The notes below the pieces were generated by a model. It was not told the DNA's origin and ran no database searches. It worked only from the letters and a program-made list of their open reading frames with translations. From positions 124,001 to 188,000 of the forward strand of contig CAZSXU010000001.1 of the NCBI GenBank assembly GCA_964610505.1: a DNA stretch of 64,000 nt. Reading direction: 5' to 3'. A program made the position numbers and the translations under genes. The DNA is from CAZSXU01 sp964610505 (GTDB lineage Bacteria; Arandabacterota; Arandabacteria; JAGLYR01). Position 1 is the first letter of the stretch. Every line of letters begins with the position of its first letter. This document shows positions 8,312 through 17,207 of the stretch, piece after piece.

Positions 8312-8624
8312 GAGACAGATCCCTTTCCCCAGATGACGCAGATTCAAGATCAAGAGCGCCAGCCACAGATTTCACAGATGACGCAGATTCAAGGCGGAAG
8401 GGATCTGTGGATTCGAATCCGTGATTCGAATCCACACCCAGGCGATGTGCCCACACACACGGAGATTGCCTGGGAAAGCATGCTCAAGCACAGTAGTCAA
8501 CACGGCCGTGGCTATATTACCCTCAGTACGCTCACGTTGAGGCAAGGGCTTGCCTCAACGCATTGCCAATTTGCGTAATCTGTGTAATCTGCGGATGGAT
8601 TGTGCTCTTGTCCTTCCCGGCCCC
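8312..8624. repeat. Intergenic composite palindromic repeat, family 2, copy A
   Basis: No gene is seen here. It holds two direct copies of CAGATGACGCAGATTCAAG (8330-8348, 8375-8393). A 13-bp inverted repeat with arms TGTGGATTCGAAT/ATTCGAATCCACA (8406-8436) follows. A 12-bp inverted repeat CGTTGAGGCAAG/CTTGCCTCAACG (8535-8560) is followed by GTAATCTGTGTAATCTG. The first half recurs inverted at 49648-49775, and the second hairpin type recurs at 43139-43162. Confidence 0.85.
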
Positions 8625-8653
8625 TTGACAAAGTGCGACAACTGTCGTATAGA
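8625..8653 (+). promoter_or_regulatory. blaI-blaR1-like promoter with operator in the spacer
   Basis: Consensus TTGACA (8625-8630) and TATAGA (8648-8653) with a 17-nt spacer containing the dyad CGACA-AC-TGTCG (8636-8647). Repressor bound here would cover both promoter elements, giving autoregulation of the BlaI-like gene that follows. Confidence 0.82.
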
Positions 8654-8697
8654 TGGGATACGTGATTCGCGACTCCACTCCGAAAAGAGAATGCGCT

Positions 8698-9093
8698 ATG
8701 AGTGGGCTTCCCGACCTTTCCCGTTTTGAACTCCAGTGCCTCCGCAAGCTCTGGGGCCGCGGCGAAGCCACCGTTCGGAACATCTCCGACGATCTTTCCG
8801 ATCCGCCCACCTACTCCACCGTCAAGAAGATCGTGGAACGGCTGGCCGAGAAGGGCGCCATCGAGCGAGTGCGAAAGGACGGCCGGGCGTGGGTTTACCG
8901 CCCGAGCGTGTCCGTTCCCCAGATGATCCGGAAGGAGATTCGAAGGTTCCTGGACGTGGCTTTCGACGGGGCCGCCGCACCGCTGGTCGCTCATCTGGCC
9001 GACATGAACGCGGTCAGCCTCGAGGACCTTCGCGAGATTGAGACGCGGGCCGGCCGTGGACCCCTCGAGACGGAAGAAGAGACGGAGCCATAG
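8698..9093 (+). CDS. BlaI/MecI/CopY-family repressor
   Basis: A 131-residue winged-helix repressor. The DNA-binding domain occupies about residues 5-75 (LSRFELQCLRKLW, YSTVKKIVERLAEKG, VYRP), followed by a dimerisation tail ending in an acidic stretch. ATG at 8698 starts the conserved domain; the frame is open to 8653 but that part overlaps the -10 box. It lies 13 nt upstream of an M56 sensor protease, the usual BlaI-BlaR1 pairing. In that system the repressor is cleaved or inactivated on signal. Likely targets in the window are the operators at 7797, 8636 and 36631. No beta-lactamase gene is present. Confidence 0.92.
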   Translation: MSGLPDLSRFELQCLRKLWGRGEATVRNISDDLSDPPTYSTVKKIVERLAEKGAIERVRKDGRAWVYRPSVSVPQMIRKEIRRFLDVAFDGAAAPLVAHLADMNAVSLEDLREIETRAGRGPLETEEETEP

Positions 9094-9106
9094 CGAGGAG
9101 GTGTGC

Positions 9107-10444
9107 GTGATACCCGGCAGCTCACTTCTGGAGCCCTTCTGGCTGGCCGTCGCCGCCCACCTCTGGCAGACGACCCTCGTTCTCGTTCCCCTGTTCGCAC
9201 TTGGCTCGGCCATGCGCGGCGCGCCCGCTCGACTCGTCAATGTCCTCTGGTGGACCGGACTGGCCAAGTTCTTCCTTCCGCTCCCTGTTCTGGGGCCTCT
9301 CGGCGAGCGGACGCTCGCCCCGTTGATGAGTGAGATTTTCGTCTCCGGCGATCCCTCGGCAACTCTTTCCGTGTGGCTCGGAAAGGCGTCTTTCATTCTG
9401 GATCCCTCCATCCTTGTGGCCCATGCCCGGTCTCATCCGGGTGTCGGCCCCGGATTCTACGGGATCCTCACCGTTCTCTGGACGCTGGGGGCCCTCTGCT
9501 TCGGCCTTCGGTGGATTCGCCAACGGCCGCCCGCAGCGCTCCGCAGGGCGATCCCGATCGGTGAGTCCGATGCTTGGGTATCCGGCCGGTTGCAGAGAGC
9601 ACTCTCGGGAACCGGCATTCCCGGGAGTGCAATTCGAGTTTCCCGGGCCGTTTCGATACCGTCGCTCATCGGTCTCGTCCGTCCGCGAATCGTCGTCTCC
9701 GAGACCATGATTCGCAACCTGAACACCGGCGAGCTTCGAGCGATTCTACTGCACGAGAATGAACACCGGCGACGGATGGATCCACTCCGATTGATCGTGC
9801 AGAGATGCGCTCTGACCCTGTTCTTTTTCTACCCCCTGCTCTGGCCGCTCTTGAGCCGGTTGAAGGCCTCGGGGGAGATGGCCTGCGATGAAGCCGCGGT
9901 GAGTGCCGGAATCCGGCCGGCGGTCTACGCCCAGGCGCTGGCGCGAACGCTCAGAATTGGACTGCTTCCAATCGGTTCCCCCGTGGCACTCGGTTCGGGC
10001 GCTCCTTCACTGATCCGCCGGCGATTCCTCCGGCTCGATGAGCATGCGCGTTATGTCACGATGACCCGGCATCGCCTCGCCCTGTGTCTCGGAATCGCAC
10101 TCGTCGTGTCACTTTCCTTCCTCCCGCTTGTTCCTCTTGCCACCCCCGAAGCAAAACACCGCCTCACGCTGCCGGCGCTCATTCCGGGCTCGTACGTTCT
10201 CCCCGAGTACCCCGAAGATGCCCGATCGGCCGGCGTCGAGGGGAAGATCCTGATTGATGTGCTCGTGTCGGCCATAGGAGAACCCGTCGAGGTCGAATTG
10301 CAGCGCGGCGTTATCGACTATCCGTCCCTCGGTGAAAGTGCCGTGGAGGCGGTCGGCCAATGGACATTCGAACCCGCAACGCGAGACGGACGAGCCGTGG
10401 ATTTGCGAATTACCATACCCGTGATGTTCACCCTCAACGGGTAG
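9107..10444 (+). CDS. BlaR1/MecR1-like M56 membrane metalloprotease fused to a TonB C-terminal domain
   Basis: A 445-residue membrane protein. Hydrophobic N-terminal segments (about 10-30, 40-65, 125-145) precede the M56 peptidase domain, with the zinc motif HENEH at 216-220 and the ACDE motif at 259-262. A further membrane segment lies near 330-350. Residues about 355-445 form a periplasmic TonB C-terminal domain in place of the penicillin-binding sensor of classical BlaR1. GTG at 9107 has a strong GAGGAG site and gives a membrane-first N-terminus. It is co-transcribed with the BlaI-like gene. The signal is unknown; the TonB domain makes an envelope stress cue plausible. Confidence 0.88.
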   Translation: MIPGSSLLEPFWLAVAAHLWQTTLVLVPLFALGSAMRGAPARLVNVLWWTGLAKFFLPLPVLGPLGERTLAPLMSEIFVSGDPSATLSVWLGKASFILDPSILVAHARSHPGVGPGFYGILTVLWTLGALCFGLRWIRQRPPAALRRAIPIGESDAWVSGRLQRALSGTGIPGSAIRVSRAVSIPSLIGLVRPRIVVSETMIRNLNTGELRAILLHENEHRRRMDPLRLIVQRCALTLFFFYPLLWPLLSRLKASGEMACDEAAVSAGIRPAVYAQALARTLRIGLLPIGSPVALGSGAPSLIRRRFLRLDEHARYVTMTRHRLALCLGIALVVSLSFLPLVPLATPEAKHRLTLPALIPGSYVLPEYPEDARSAGVEGKILIDVLVSAIGEPVEVELQRGVIDYPSLGESAVEAVGQWTFEPATRDGRAVDLRITIPVMFTLNG

Positions 10445-10551
10445 CCCTTATTGATTGGCCATCCTTTTGGTGCTACTGTCATTCTGGAATGGTTGAGCTG
10501 TGCAGTCTGCAACCTCGCCCTGGCGTTCTATGTCTCGCGAAGGGGAGTCCG

Positions 10552-10887
10552 ATGATTGACGTGACACTCATGGCTTCGATTCTGGATAGTCTCAAGGACC
10601 CGTTGGTTTTCGCGGACACGGATCACATCATTCGTTACATGAACAGAGCCGCCATCGCGCACTACGAGGATGGGGAAAACCTCATCGGCCGCTCCATCAT
10701 GGATTGCCACAACGCACAATCCCAGGCCATGATTCTTGAAATCCTTCAAGGCATGCGGAGCGGTGAGGAGGAACGCCTGATCACCGACAACGAAGAGCAC
10801 CGGATTTACATGCGCGCCGTCCGAGATGCCGGGGGTGAGATTCTGGGATACTACGAAAGATACGAACCGCCGGCGTCGCGCGAATGA
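10552..10887 (+). CDS. Single-domain PAS protein
   Basis: A 111-residue protein made almost entirely of one PAS domain (ILDSLKDPLVFADTDHIIRYMN, then GRSIMDCHN near residue 60, and a C-terminal strand ending in YYERY). The DCHN segment resembles the DCH motif of PAS domains attached to DUF438 proteins. AAGGGGAG precedes ATG 10552. No output domain is attached, so it would have to act through a partner, and none is evident next to it. Confidence 0.78.
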   Translation: MIDVTLMASILDSLKDPLVFADTDHIIRYMNRAAIAHYEDGENLIGRSIMDCHNAQSQAMILEILQGMRSGEEERLITDNEEHRIYMRAVRDAGGEILGYYERYEPPASRE

Positions 10888-10944
10888 TCTGCAGTCCAGG
10901 CACATCCTGAGACCCTCGCAGCAGGGATTCCTGAATCATCCAGG

Positions 10945-11682
10945 CTAGTCACCCCTCTCAAACAACCAGTGGTCCGAAAGGAGGGTCGTCTCTTCGAAGC
11001 GGCCCTTGAACGTGTAGAAGGGGATGGGTTTCACCTTGAACCGGCCGTCGGTCACCATGCGGTCCGACACCCACCGCCCATCGCCGTCGATCTTGAAGTA
11101 GGTCGTGATCCGTAGCTCGGAGAACTCCACTTTCTTGATCTTATGGGGAAACTTGACGGGACGGATGCAGGTTCTGAGCGGAGCGCCGGTCCGGTCATCG
11201 AGCCACGCCGTACCGGACCATGCCCTGCCCTTCCTCTCGATCTCGTACTCGAACACTACGCACGACACTCCGTCCAGGAATTCGGTGCGGTCCAGGCGGT
11301 GAAGATTGATGGCGTCCTGGTTGTCCGAGTGGAAGGGATCGCCCTCGCGATCCTCACCGAGGAGATCCTCTTTTTCCTTCTCGAATTCCTTCGCCGCATC
11401 CTCAAGTGCGTCTTTCCCGTTCTTTGTCGCCGAGACCAGCTCGACATCCAGATGATCTTCCTTGAGCAGAAAGCGATACGTCCGCTCACCGGTATCCTTG
11501 AGATTGCCCTTCTTGTCGTATATGTCTTCGCGTTCATGAATGGTTCCCGGCATCCATTTGTAGTTGGACTTCGAGACAGCAACGGCCTTCTGCCAGAGCG
11601 TGTCGGCCGGAGCGGCGAGTGAGGGGAGGGGAAGAACATGGAGTGCGGCTGCGATTGCAAAGATCGTCCATCGTCCGGTCAT
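10945..11682 (-). CDS. Exported protein of unknown function
   Basis: A 245-residue protein with a clear signal peptide (hydrophobic 5-22, SLAAPA cleavage region). The mature part is rich in charged residues, including a Lys/Glu run near residues 85-110 that may be helical. It ends in beta-rich segments, with an overall look reminiscent of the LolA/outer-membrane lipoprotein-sorting fold (WSGTAWLDDRTGAPLRTC, ITTYFKIDGDGRWV). GGAGGA lies 7 nt before ATG 11682. No motif allows a firm assignment. Confidence 0.7.
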   Translation of the reverse strand: MTGRWTIFAIAAALHVLPLPSLAAPADTLWQKAVAVSKSNYKWMPGTIHEREDIYDKKGNLKDTGERTYRFLLKEDHLDVELVSATKNGKDALEDAAKEFEKEKEDLLGEDREGDPFHSDNQDAINLHRLDRTEFLDGVSCVVFEYEIERKGRAWSGTAWLDDRTGAPLRTCIRPVKFPHKIKKVEFSELRITTYFKIDGDGRWVSDRMVTDGRFKVKPIPFYTFKGRFEETTLLSDHWLFERGD

Positions 11683-12103
11683 CGGCGTGTCCTCCGCGCA
11701 GGGGAAGTTCCAGGCAATGCGGGCGGTGTCATTCCCGATCCAAAGCAAGGAATATACCTCGCCCCGTCATTGATCTGAAACCGCGGGGGATGAAGGGGAA
11801 ATGGGCGAAAGCGATCCGGCAGACGATCCGCATGAATGCCCTAACTCCAACCTCGCCATATGATTCAGAAATCCGTCCAGTGAGATTCCACGTCCGAATC
11901 TAGTCGACATCCGGACCGTTCGCATGTGTGGGATTCGCTCGAGGCGCGCTTCGCGTCGGGCCCGCGTGGGTCATATTGACACATCCGAGAATCTGTTCGA
12001 GTCGGAACGGCGGGTCCCCAGATTCTCCCCTCTTCGTTTCTCCGTCCGCCACGCGACCGGGATTGGCGTTGAGAGCATTGTCGAAGAGGACCCCGGTGCC
12101 GGC
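11683..12103. other. Intergenic region without a recognisable gene
   Basis: Short open frames on both strands have neither ribosome sites nor protein-like composition. No strong hairpin or consensus promoter was seen. Confidence 0.55.
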
Positions 12104-12391
12104 TCACGTGTCCGAAGACGCACCCTTATGGAGCTCCGCCAGGAGGGCGTGTGCGTCCTCGGCGTCCCGTGCGTGCACCTGGAGCTCCATGGCCCCGAAA
12201 GAAGGATCAAAGGCGGTCGTCAGGCGAGCAAGGCCCGTAAGATCTCGCAACCCCTCCCCCTTCGCATGGCAACGAATTCCCTCGGATTCCAGGATCATTC
12301 TGGCGACTACGATCGCCGCCGAGTTTGCCGTGCGGAGTACGGTGACAAGATCACCGGAGGAATCTGAGTTCCGAGCTGGAGGGTCAGTCAT
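12104..12391 (-). CDS. DUF2007-type small protein
   Basis: A 95-residue protein with the pattern of DUF2007, described as putative signal-transducing proteins: VTVLRTANSAAIVVARMILESEGI, then a short loop, and MELQVHARDAEDAHALLAEL at the C-terminus. AGG lies 7 nt before ATG 12391. It stands alone between an exported protein and a regulator gene. Function is unknown; the family is thought to bind small ligands or partners through a ferredoxin-like fold. Confidence 0.75.
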   Translation of the reverse strand: MTDPPARNSDSSGDLVTVLRTANSAAIVVARMILESEGIRCHAKGEGLRDLTGLARLTTAFDPSFGAMELQVHARDAEDAHALLAELHKGASSDT

Positions 12392-12572
12392 ACTGCAGCC
12401 TCATTTCCTCCCGTCGATCGAGGCACATGCCGTTCTCGAACTGCAGGGGTAAGAGAGTTGATGCCCCCATCTAGGTTGATGACGCCAGAATACTCGTTGT
12501 CGGCTCCGAATCACAGCCTTTTGCATTGCCCGGACATGGACCGGGGTTCGCTGCCGATGGGCCCACATTGGT

Positions 12573-12648
12573 TGGCTACTATTCCGACCAATTGGCCCTT
12601 GTAGCCACATCAATAGTGGATATACTGATTATTGGATGGAGCCAATAA
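12573..12648 (+). promoter_or_regulatory. Promoter and dyads upstream of the MocR gene
   Basis: TTGTAG (12599-12604) and TATACT (12621-12626), spacer 16, form a plausible promoter. Inverted arms TGGCTAC (12573-12579) and GTAGCCA (12601-12607) overlap the -35. A second hairpin, TTATTGG/CCAATAA (12629-12648), directly abuts the ribosome site GGAGGGGG. Either could be an autoregulatory site of the MocR protein. Confidence 0.5.
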
Positions 12649-12657
12649 GGAGGGGGA

Positions 12658-14142
12658 ATGCAGATCACTCTCGATCGCAGAAGCCGTACGCCTCTTCACC
12701 TGCAGATTGCCCACCGTATCAAGGAGCTGATTCTCAGGGGGGCGATTCCGGAAGGCGGGCGGCTTCCCCCCACCCGGAAACTGGCCCGGACCCTGGGTGT
12801 CAACCGGAGCACAGTCGTCCAGGCCTACGAGAACCTGTGGTCCGAGGCGTTGGTGGAGAGCCACGTGGGGCGGGGGACGACGGTGCGATCGGCCGAACAG
12901 GGGCGGTCGATCCCCGTCTCTTCCCCGCCCTGGGGCATGCTGTTCGCGCCGAGGGCAGAATCCCTCGAGGTCGAGCTTCGAGAGACCTCCCGACTGTTTG
13001 ACCGGGACGGGCTCATATCCCTGGCCGCCGGCTTACCCGGACCCGACCTCTACCCCGTCGACTCCATCACACAAATCACGCGCGACGTTCTGGCCGAAGA
13101 AGGTCGGACTCTGCTCCAATGGTGCAGCCTTCAGGGATACGCACCTCTCCGGCGCCTCCTGGCGGAACAGGTGGGCACCTCGCCCGGGGAAATCATGATT
13201 CTCACGGGTTCAACCCAGGGTCTCTACCTGACCGCCCGCGCGTTTGTCGAGCCGGGCGACTTCGTGGTCGTAGAGGCGCCTACGTACCTTGGAGCAATCC
13301 AGGCTTTCCGCGCAGCCGGAGCCAGGATCATCGGCATTCCCGCGGACGAGGAGGGCATGGACCTCGAGATGCTGGAGAATTCTCTTTCGCGAACCCAGCC
13401 TAAGTTCATCTATACCCTGCCGACCTTCCAGAACCCCACGGGGGCCATCCTGAATCTTGAACGGAGGCGACGGCTGCTGGATCTCGCCTACCGCTATCGA
13501 ATTCCGGTGGTCGAAGACGATCCCTACCGCGAATTGCGGTACGACGGGGAGACTCTTCCCACGTTGAAAGACCTCGATACGCACGACTACGTGATTCACC
13601 TCAGCACTTTCACCAAGACCCTCTTCCCGGGTCTTCGGGTCGGTTGGCTGGCGGCGCCCAGGCGCGTAGTGGACCAGCTGGTTCCGGCAAAGCACCTGCT
13701 CGACATCTTCACGAACTCCCTCGCACAGGCGGTGATCTACCGGTATCTCCATCAGGGCCTCCTGCAAGGCCACCTCGAGACCGTGTGCCGTGAATACCGT
13801 CTCCGGCGCGATGCTGCGGCACGAGCACTCAGGCGTTACTGTCCCGATCTTTCATTCACCCTTCCCAAAGGCGGGTATTACATTTGGTGCCGTCTGCCCC
13901 GGAACTTCGCCGCTAAGGAACTTCTACGCGAGGGTCTCCGTGAGGGGATTTCATTCCTGAGCGGAGAGGTTTTCTATCCCGACGGGCGCGGCCAGGATCA
14001 CATACGGTTGACCTTTACCTCTCAGAAGCCCGAGGTTCTTACTGCGGCGATCAAGAAACTCGGACTGGCCATCCGTCGCCTCAGGAGGAAAAGCGTAGAG
14101 AAGCGAGCGCAGAGGGAGGCCCCGGCGTCCCCTCTCGTATGA
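12658..14142 (+). CDS. MocR/PdxR-type regulator (GntR winged helix fused to class I aminotransferase)
   Basis: A 494-residue two-domain regulator. The GntR helix-turn-helix is at about 5-75 (PLHLQIAHRIKELIL, LPPTRKLARTLGVNRSTVVQAYENL). The aminotransferase fold follows from about 110, with the PLP lysine at 320 in TFTKTLFPGLRVGW and PVVEDDPY around 285. The strong site GGAGGGGGA fixes ATG 12658. Members bind PLP or an amino-acid adduct and control amino-acid, GABA or vitamin B6 genes. Here the adjacent downstream genes are a small unknown protein and an IlvE-like aminotransferase, suggesting branched-chain or related amino-acid control. Some homologues act instead as true aminotransferases. 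Confidence 0.9.
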   Translation: MQITLDRRSRTPLHLQIAHRIKELILRGAIPEGGRLPPTRKLARTLGVNRSTVVQAYENLWSEALVESHVGRGTTVRSAEQGRSIPVSSPPWGMLFAPRAESLEVELRETSRLFDRDGLISLAAGLPGPDLYPVDSITQITRDVLAEEGRTLLQWCSLQGYAPLRRLLAEQVGTSPGEIMILTGSTQGLYLTARAFVEPGDFVVVEAPTYLGAIQAFRAAGARIIGIPADEEGMDLEMLENSLSRTQPKFIYTLPTFQNPTGAILNLERRRRLLDLAYRYRIPVVEDDPYRELRYDGETLPTLKDLDTHDYVIHLSTFTKTLFPGLRVGWLAAPRRVVDQLVPAKHLLDIFTNSLAQAVIYRYLHQGLLQGHLETVCREYRLRRDAAARALRRYCPDLSFTLPKGGYYIWCRLPRNFAAKELLREGLREGISFLSGEVFYPDGRGQDHIRLTFTSQKPEVLTAAIKKLGLAIRRLRRKSVEKRAQREAPASPLV

Positions 14143-14360
14143 GGTCCAGAAAGATGATGAAGACAACCGAGAGGCTGTTCGAGATGATTCGGAGAATCCG
14201 TCCGCGGGACGCCGAGTTCACTTCGCTTGTGTACCGATTGGCCGAGGAGCCGGTGTCAATCCTTACCGAGGACGCGCCGGCAGAGTCCTCCGAAGAATCC
14301 AGGACGGCGCAGGAGACCGGTGAAAGACTGCAGCTTCCCCTGTTTCCGAGAATGGTGTGA
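14139..14360 (+). CDS. Small hypothetical protein between MocR and ilvE
   Basis: A 73-residue frame whose ATG overlaps the MocR stop in an ATGA arrangement. ATG 14154 (after GAGG) is an alternative start giving 68 residues. The N-terminal half is basic and helical (ERLFEMIRRIRP), the middle is acidic, and it ends in LPLFPRMV. It resembles no family I recognise. It is kept because of the tight packing between two genes on the same strand. Confidence 0.5.
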   Translation: MRSRKMMKTTERLFEMIRRIRPRDAEFTSLVYRLAEEPVSILTEDAPAESSEESRTAQETGERLQLPLFPRMV

Positions 14361-14379
14361 TTCAGGAGGTGGAAACAAA

Positions 14380-15327
14380 ATGGCGACCCGGAATCGATAC
14401 GCGTTTTTTGAGGGGGACATTGTACCCATCGAGGAGGCGCGCATCAGTATCATGACGTCGGCCCTTCACTACGGCACCGGGGTTTTCGAGGGCATTCGAG
14501 CGTACTGGAACGACCCGGAGAAGCAACTGTACGCCTTCCATCTTCGAGAGCACTACGAGCGATTCCTCCGGAACTGCAAGATCCTGTGGATCGACCTGCC
14601 GTACGACCCCGAAGGGCTTTCCGAGATCACCCTCGAACTGTTGCGACGCGAGAAGTTTGAGACGGATGTGTACATTCGCCCCGTCGCCTACAAGTCCAGC
14701 CTCGAGGTCGGTGTTCGCCTGCACGACCTCGACAGCGAATGTGCCATCTTTGCGATTCCCTTCGGAGAGTACATCCCCGCGCCCAAAGGCGCCCGGCTGA
14801 CGGTCTCTTCCTGGCGCCGAATCGACGACAATTCAATCCCCGCGCGCGGGAAAATCAACGGCGCCTACGTCAACTCCGCCCTGGCCAAGACCGAGGCCCA
14901 TCGCAAGGGGTTTGACGACGCCCTCATGTTGTCCGGAAACGGCCACGTCTCCGAGGCCAGTGCAGCCAACCTGTTCATTCTGCGCGGCGGAGCGCTCATC
15001 ACGGCACCCGAAACCGACGACATTCTTGCGGGCATCACACGAGCGATAATCATCGAGTTCGCTCGGGACCTCGGGATCCCCGTGGTTGAGCGCTCGATCG
15101 ACCGCTCCGAACTTTACATCGCGGAGGATGCCTTCATCGTGGGCACCGGCGCCAGCGTCGTGCCCGTCGTGGAAGTCGATCATCGCGCCGTCGGGACGGG
15201 GAAACCGGGCGAGATTGCGATGAAGATGAGGCGGCTTTATCTGGATACGGTCCAGGGGAAGATTCCGAAATACAGGGCCTGGTGCACGCCCGTATACGAG
15301 TGTCGTGACCCGGAAGGAGCTGGGTGA
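14380..15327 (+). CDS. ilvE: Branched-chain-amino-acid aminotransferase (class IV)
   Basis: A 315-residue fold-type IV PLP enzyme for the last step of Val, Leu and Ile synthesis. Typical elements are HYGTGVFEGIRAY near 30, YIRPVAY, the PLP lysine at 158 in GKINGAYVN, GHVSEASAANLF, and the phosphate-binding GITR, then FIVGTGASVVPVVEVD. GGAGGT precedes ATG 14380; the open frame extends upstream but overlaps the small gene. It probably belongs to the same transcript as the MocR regulator. D-amino-acid or aromatic specificity cannot be excluded. Confidence 0.9.
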   Translation: MATRNRYAFFEGDIVPIEEARISIMTSALHYGTGVFEGIRAYWNDPEKQLYAFHLREHYERFLRNCKILWIDLPYDPEGLSEITLELLRREKFETDVYIRPVAYKSSLEVGVRLHDLDSECAIFAIPFGEYIPAPKGARLTVSSWRRIDDNSIPARGKINGAYVNSALAKTEAHRKGFDDALMLSGNGHVSEASAANLFILRGGALITAPETDDILAGITRAIIIEFARDLGIPVVERSIDRSELYIAEDAFIVGTGASVVPVVEVDHRAVGTGKPGEIAMKMRRLYLDTVQGKIPKYRAWCTPVYECRDPEGAG

Positions 15328-15629
15328 GCTCAGTGAGTCATCGCGGTTCCCGGCAAGGCGAGACAACGATGGCGTATCCATGCGATGCGTCAGGGAGGAA
15401 CAACGAAGCGGGGGACCACGAGGGCCGCCGAGACGGCAAGACACGTCTTCTGGGCCACGACACTGACCCGGCGTTGCCGTCACGGGGAGGGAAACCGCCC
15501 GAGGATATTTGTGTCTCCCTCCCCCTGTGTTGCTTGACATGGAGGACAGGGAGCCCTAACGTCGTCGAGCATTGCGCCATCCATATTATGTACCGGCGGG
15601 CAATCTTCCGGAACCTAAGGAGAGTGCGT
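15328..15629. other. Intergenic region with a promoter
   Basis: No gene is seen. Its only recognisable element is the promoter at 15534-15562 for the porin-like gene that follows. Confidence 0.55.
15534..15562 (+). promoter_or_regulatory. Promoter of the FadL-like gene
   Basis: Consensus TTGACA (15534-15539) and TAACGT (15557-15562) with a 17-nt spacer, 68 nt before the start codon. The same TAACGT -10 follows TTGACA at 21254. Confidence 0.7.
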
Positions 15630-16901
15630 ATGGGACGCCATCGGATCGTCGCTCTGGCCCTATTCCTGCTGGCGCCGGTCGCCGCCCCGGCGTTTGCCAT
15701 CCATGGGCATTGTCCCCACGGTGTGGGGATCAAGGCCGAGGGGATGGGTGGAGCGACGCTTGCATATCCTCAGGACGCACTTGCCGGAAGCTACAATCCC
15801 GCCACCCTGGCCTTCTTGGAGAACCGCCTGGATGTGGGGGTGGACTGGCTCCGACCCGATCGCAGAAGCCGGGTGTCCGGCAATCTGGATCCTCTCGTGA
15901 ACATGATGTACGATGCCGACGACAAGCGGGGTGTTTTCATTCCGGAATTGGGTTTCAACAAGACATTCGGTGAACGCATCGCCCTGGGCCTGACCCTTTA
16001 CGGCCAGTGCGGAATGAACACATCCTACGGCACGCCCGTCGGACTTTTCGGTACGACCCCCGCGGGGATGGACCTAGACCGGATATTCATTGTCCCCTGC
16101 ATCGCCGTGAGAATCGGTCGCAGTCATTCCCTCGGGCTGGGAATGACTCTCGCCTGGCAGCGCTTTGAGGCCACGGGCCTCGAGAACTTCGACCGTGCGG
16201 TGACCTCGATTCATCCCGGGAGCGTTACCGACAACAATCACAGCTCGTCGGCCGGTGTTGGATTCCGGGTGGGCTGGCTCACCCGAGTGGGCCCGATCAT
16301 CAACGTTGCAGTTGCGTACCAGAGCCGAACATACATGGGAGAAATCGACGAGTACAGGGGGCTCCTTGCAGAAGAGGGAGATTTGGACGTGCCGTCTGCC
16401 GTGAGCGCAGGCGTAGCTGTTGCTGCGGGAGAAAGGGCCGTTCTCGCCTTTGATGTCTCCCATATCCGCTACGCCGACATCGGGGCAATCGGCAACCCCA
16501 TGCCACCGAACCTGGATCAGGCGCTGCTCGGACACGAGAACGGCGCGGGCTTCGGATGGAAAAACACGACGGTCTACAAGCTCGGCATCGCCCTGGAAGC
16601 CACCCGCACGTTCGTCCTGAGGGGCGGCTTCAGCCATGGCGAGCAGCCGATCCCCGAATCGGAGACTCTCCTCAACATCCTCACCCCCGCCGTTGTCGAA
16701 GACCACGCCACCCTTGGCATCACCTGGCGAACTCCCGGCGGCGCGGAGATCTCGCTCGCATACATGCATGGTTTCGAGCAGACCGTGGAGGGTGGTGAAT
16801 CCATCATCCCGGGCGCTTCCCCGGCGGGCATGGGTGGGGGTGAGGTCGATCTCCGCAGGTCCGAAGATTCCTTCGCCATCGCTTTCGGCACCAAATTCTA
16901 G
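15630..16901 (+). CDS. FadL/OmpP1/TodX-like outer-membrane transport protein
   Basis: A 423-residue exported barrel. The signal peptide ends at AFA (about residue 23). The mature start has the FadL-type stretch GIKAEGMGGATLAYPQDALAGSYNPA, and the rest alternates as transmembrane beta strands, ending in a terminal Phe (AFGTKF) as outer-membrane barrels do. TAAGGAGA precedes ATG 15630. The family passes hydrophobic compounds such as fatty acids or aromatics across the outer membrane; the substrate here is unknown. It follows ilvE on the same strand but has its own promoter. Confidence 0.85.
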   Translation: MGRHRIVALALFLLAPVAAPAFAIHGHCPHGVGIKAEGMGGATLAYPQDALAGSYNPATLAFLENRLDVGVDWLRPDRRSRVSGNLDPLVNMMYDADDKRGVFIPELGFNKTFGERIALGLTLYGQCGMNTSYGTPVGLFGTTPAGMDLDRIFIVPCIAVRIGRSHSLGLGMTLAWQRFEATGLENFDRAVTSIHPGSVTDNNHSSSAGVGFRVGWLTRVGPIINVAVAYQSRTYMGEIDEYRGLLAEEGDLDVPSAVSAGVAVAAGERAVLAFDVSHIRYADIGAIGNPMPPNLDQALLGHENGAGFGWKNTTVYKLGIALEATRTFVLRGGFSHGEQPIPESETLLNILTPAVVEDHATLGITWRTPGGAEISLAYMHGFEQTVEGGESIIPGASPAGMGGGEVDLRRSEDSFAIAFGTKF

Positions 16902-17207
16902 CACCTCTCCACAGTCGTGGGAGCGGCCCGAAACCCGAGATGCCCACCACAGGCCGTCCTCCGTTTCGAGAGCGACACCCCGCATTCCCGCCGGCTCGCG
17001 GCTTCTACGTTCACGCTCCCGGGAGTGACCAGGCCGATTCCGCTCAAGAATCTTCTTTCCTTAACCGACATTATGACAAATGGTTATAGCCCCTCGCCGG
17101 CGAGTGAGCAGAGAATCGGCTTGACCGCCGGCCATTTTTGTACTACAATTAGAGTGTAATTAGAGTGTCGTGGCCGTTCACGAACACCGACCAGGGAGGA
17201 GCTCGCC
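16902..17207. other. Intergenic region before the sulfate operon
   Basis: No gene is seen. It holds the promoter and tandem repeat at 17121-17168; the rest has no clear structure. Confidence 0.55.
17121..17168 (+). promoter_or_regulatory. Sulfate-operon promoter with tandem direct repeat
   Basis: TTGACC (17121-17126) and TACAAT (17144-17149) are 17 nt apart. ATTAGAGTGT occurs twice (17148-17157, 17159-17168) with an 11-bp period, about one helical turn, across the predicted start point. This is a good candidate operator for a sulfur-responsive regulator. Confidence 0.7.

Noticed and set aside
8698..10444. Beta-lactam resistance locus
   Set aside because: BlaI/BlaR1-like genes are present, but no beta-lactamase or PBP2a gene is linked and the sensor domain is TonB-like.
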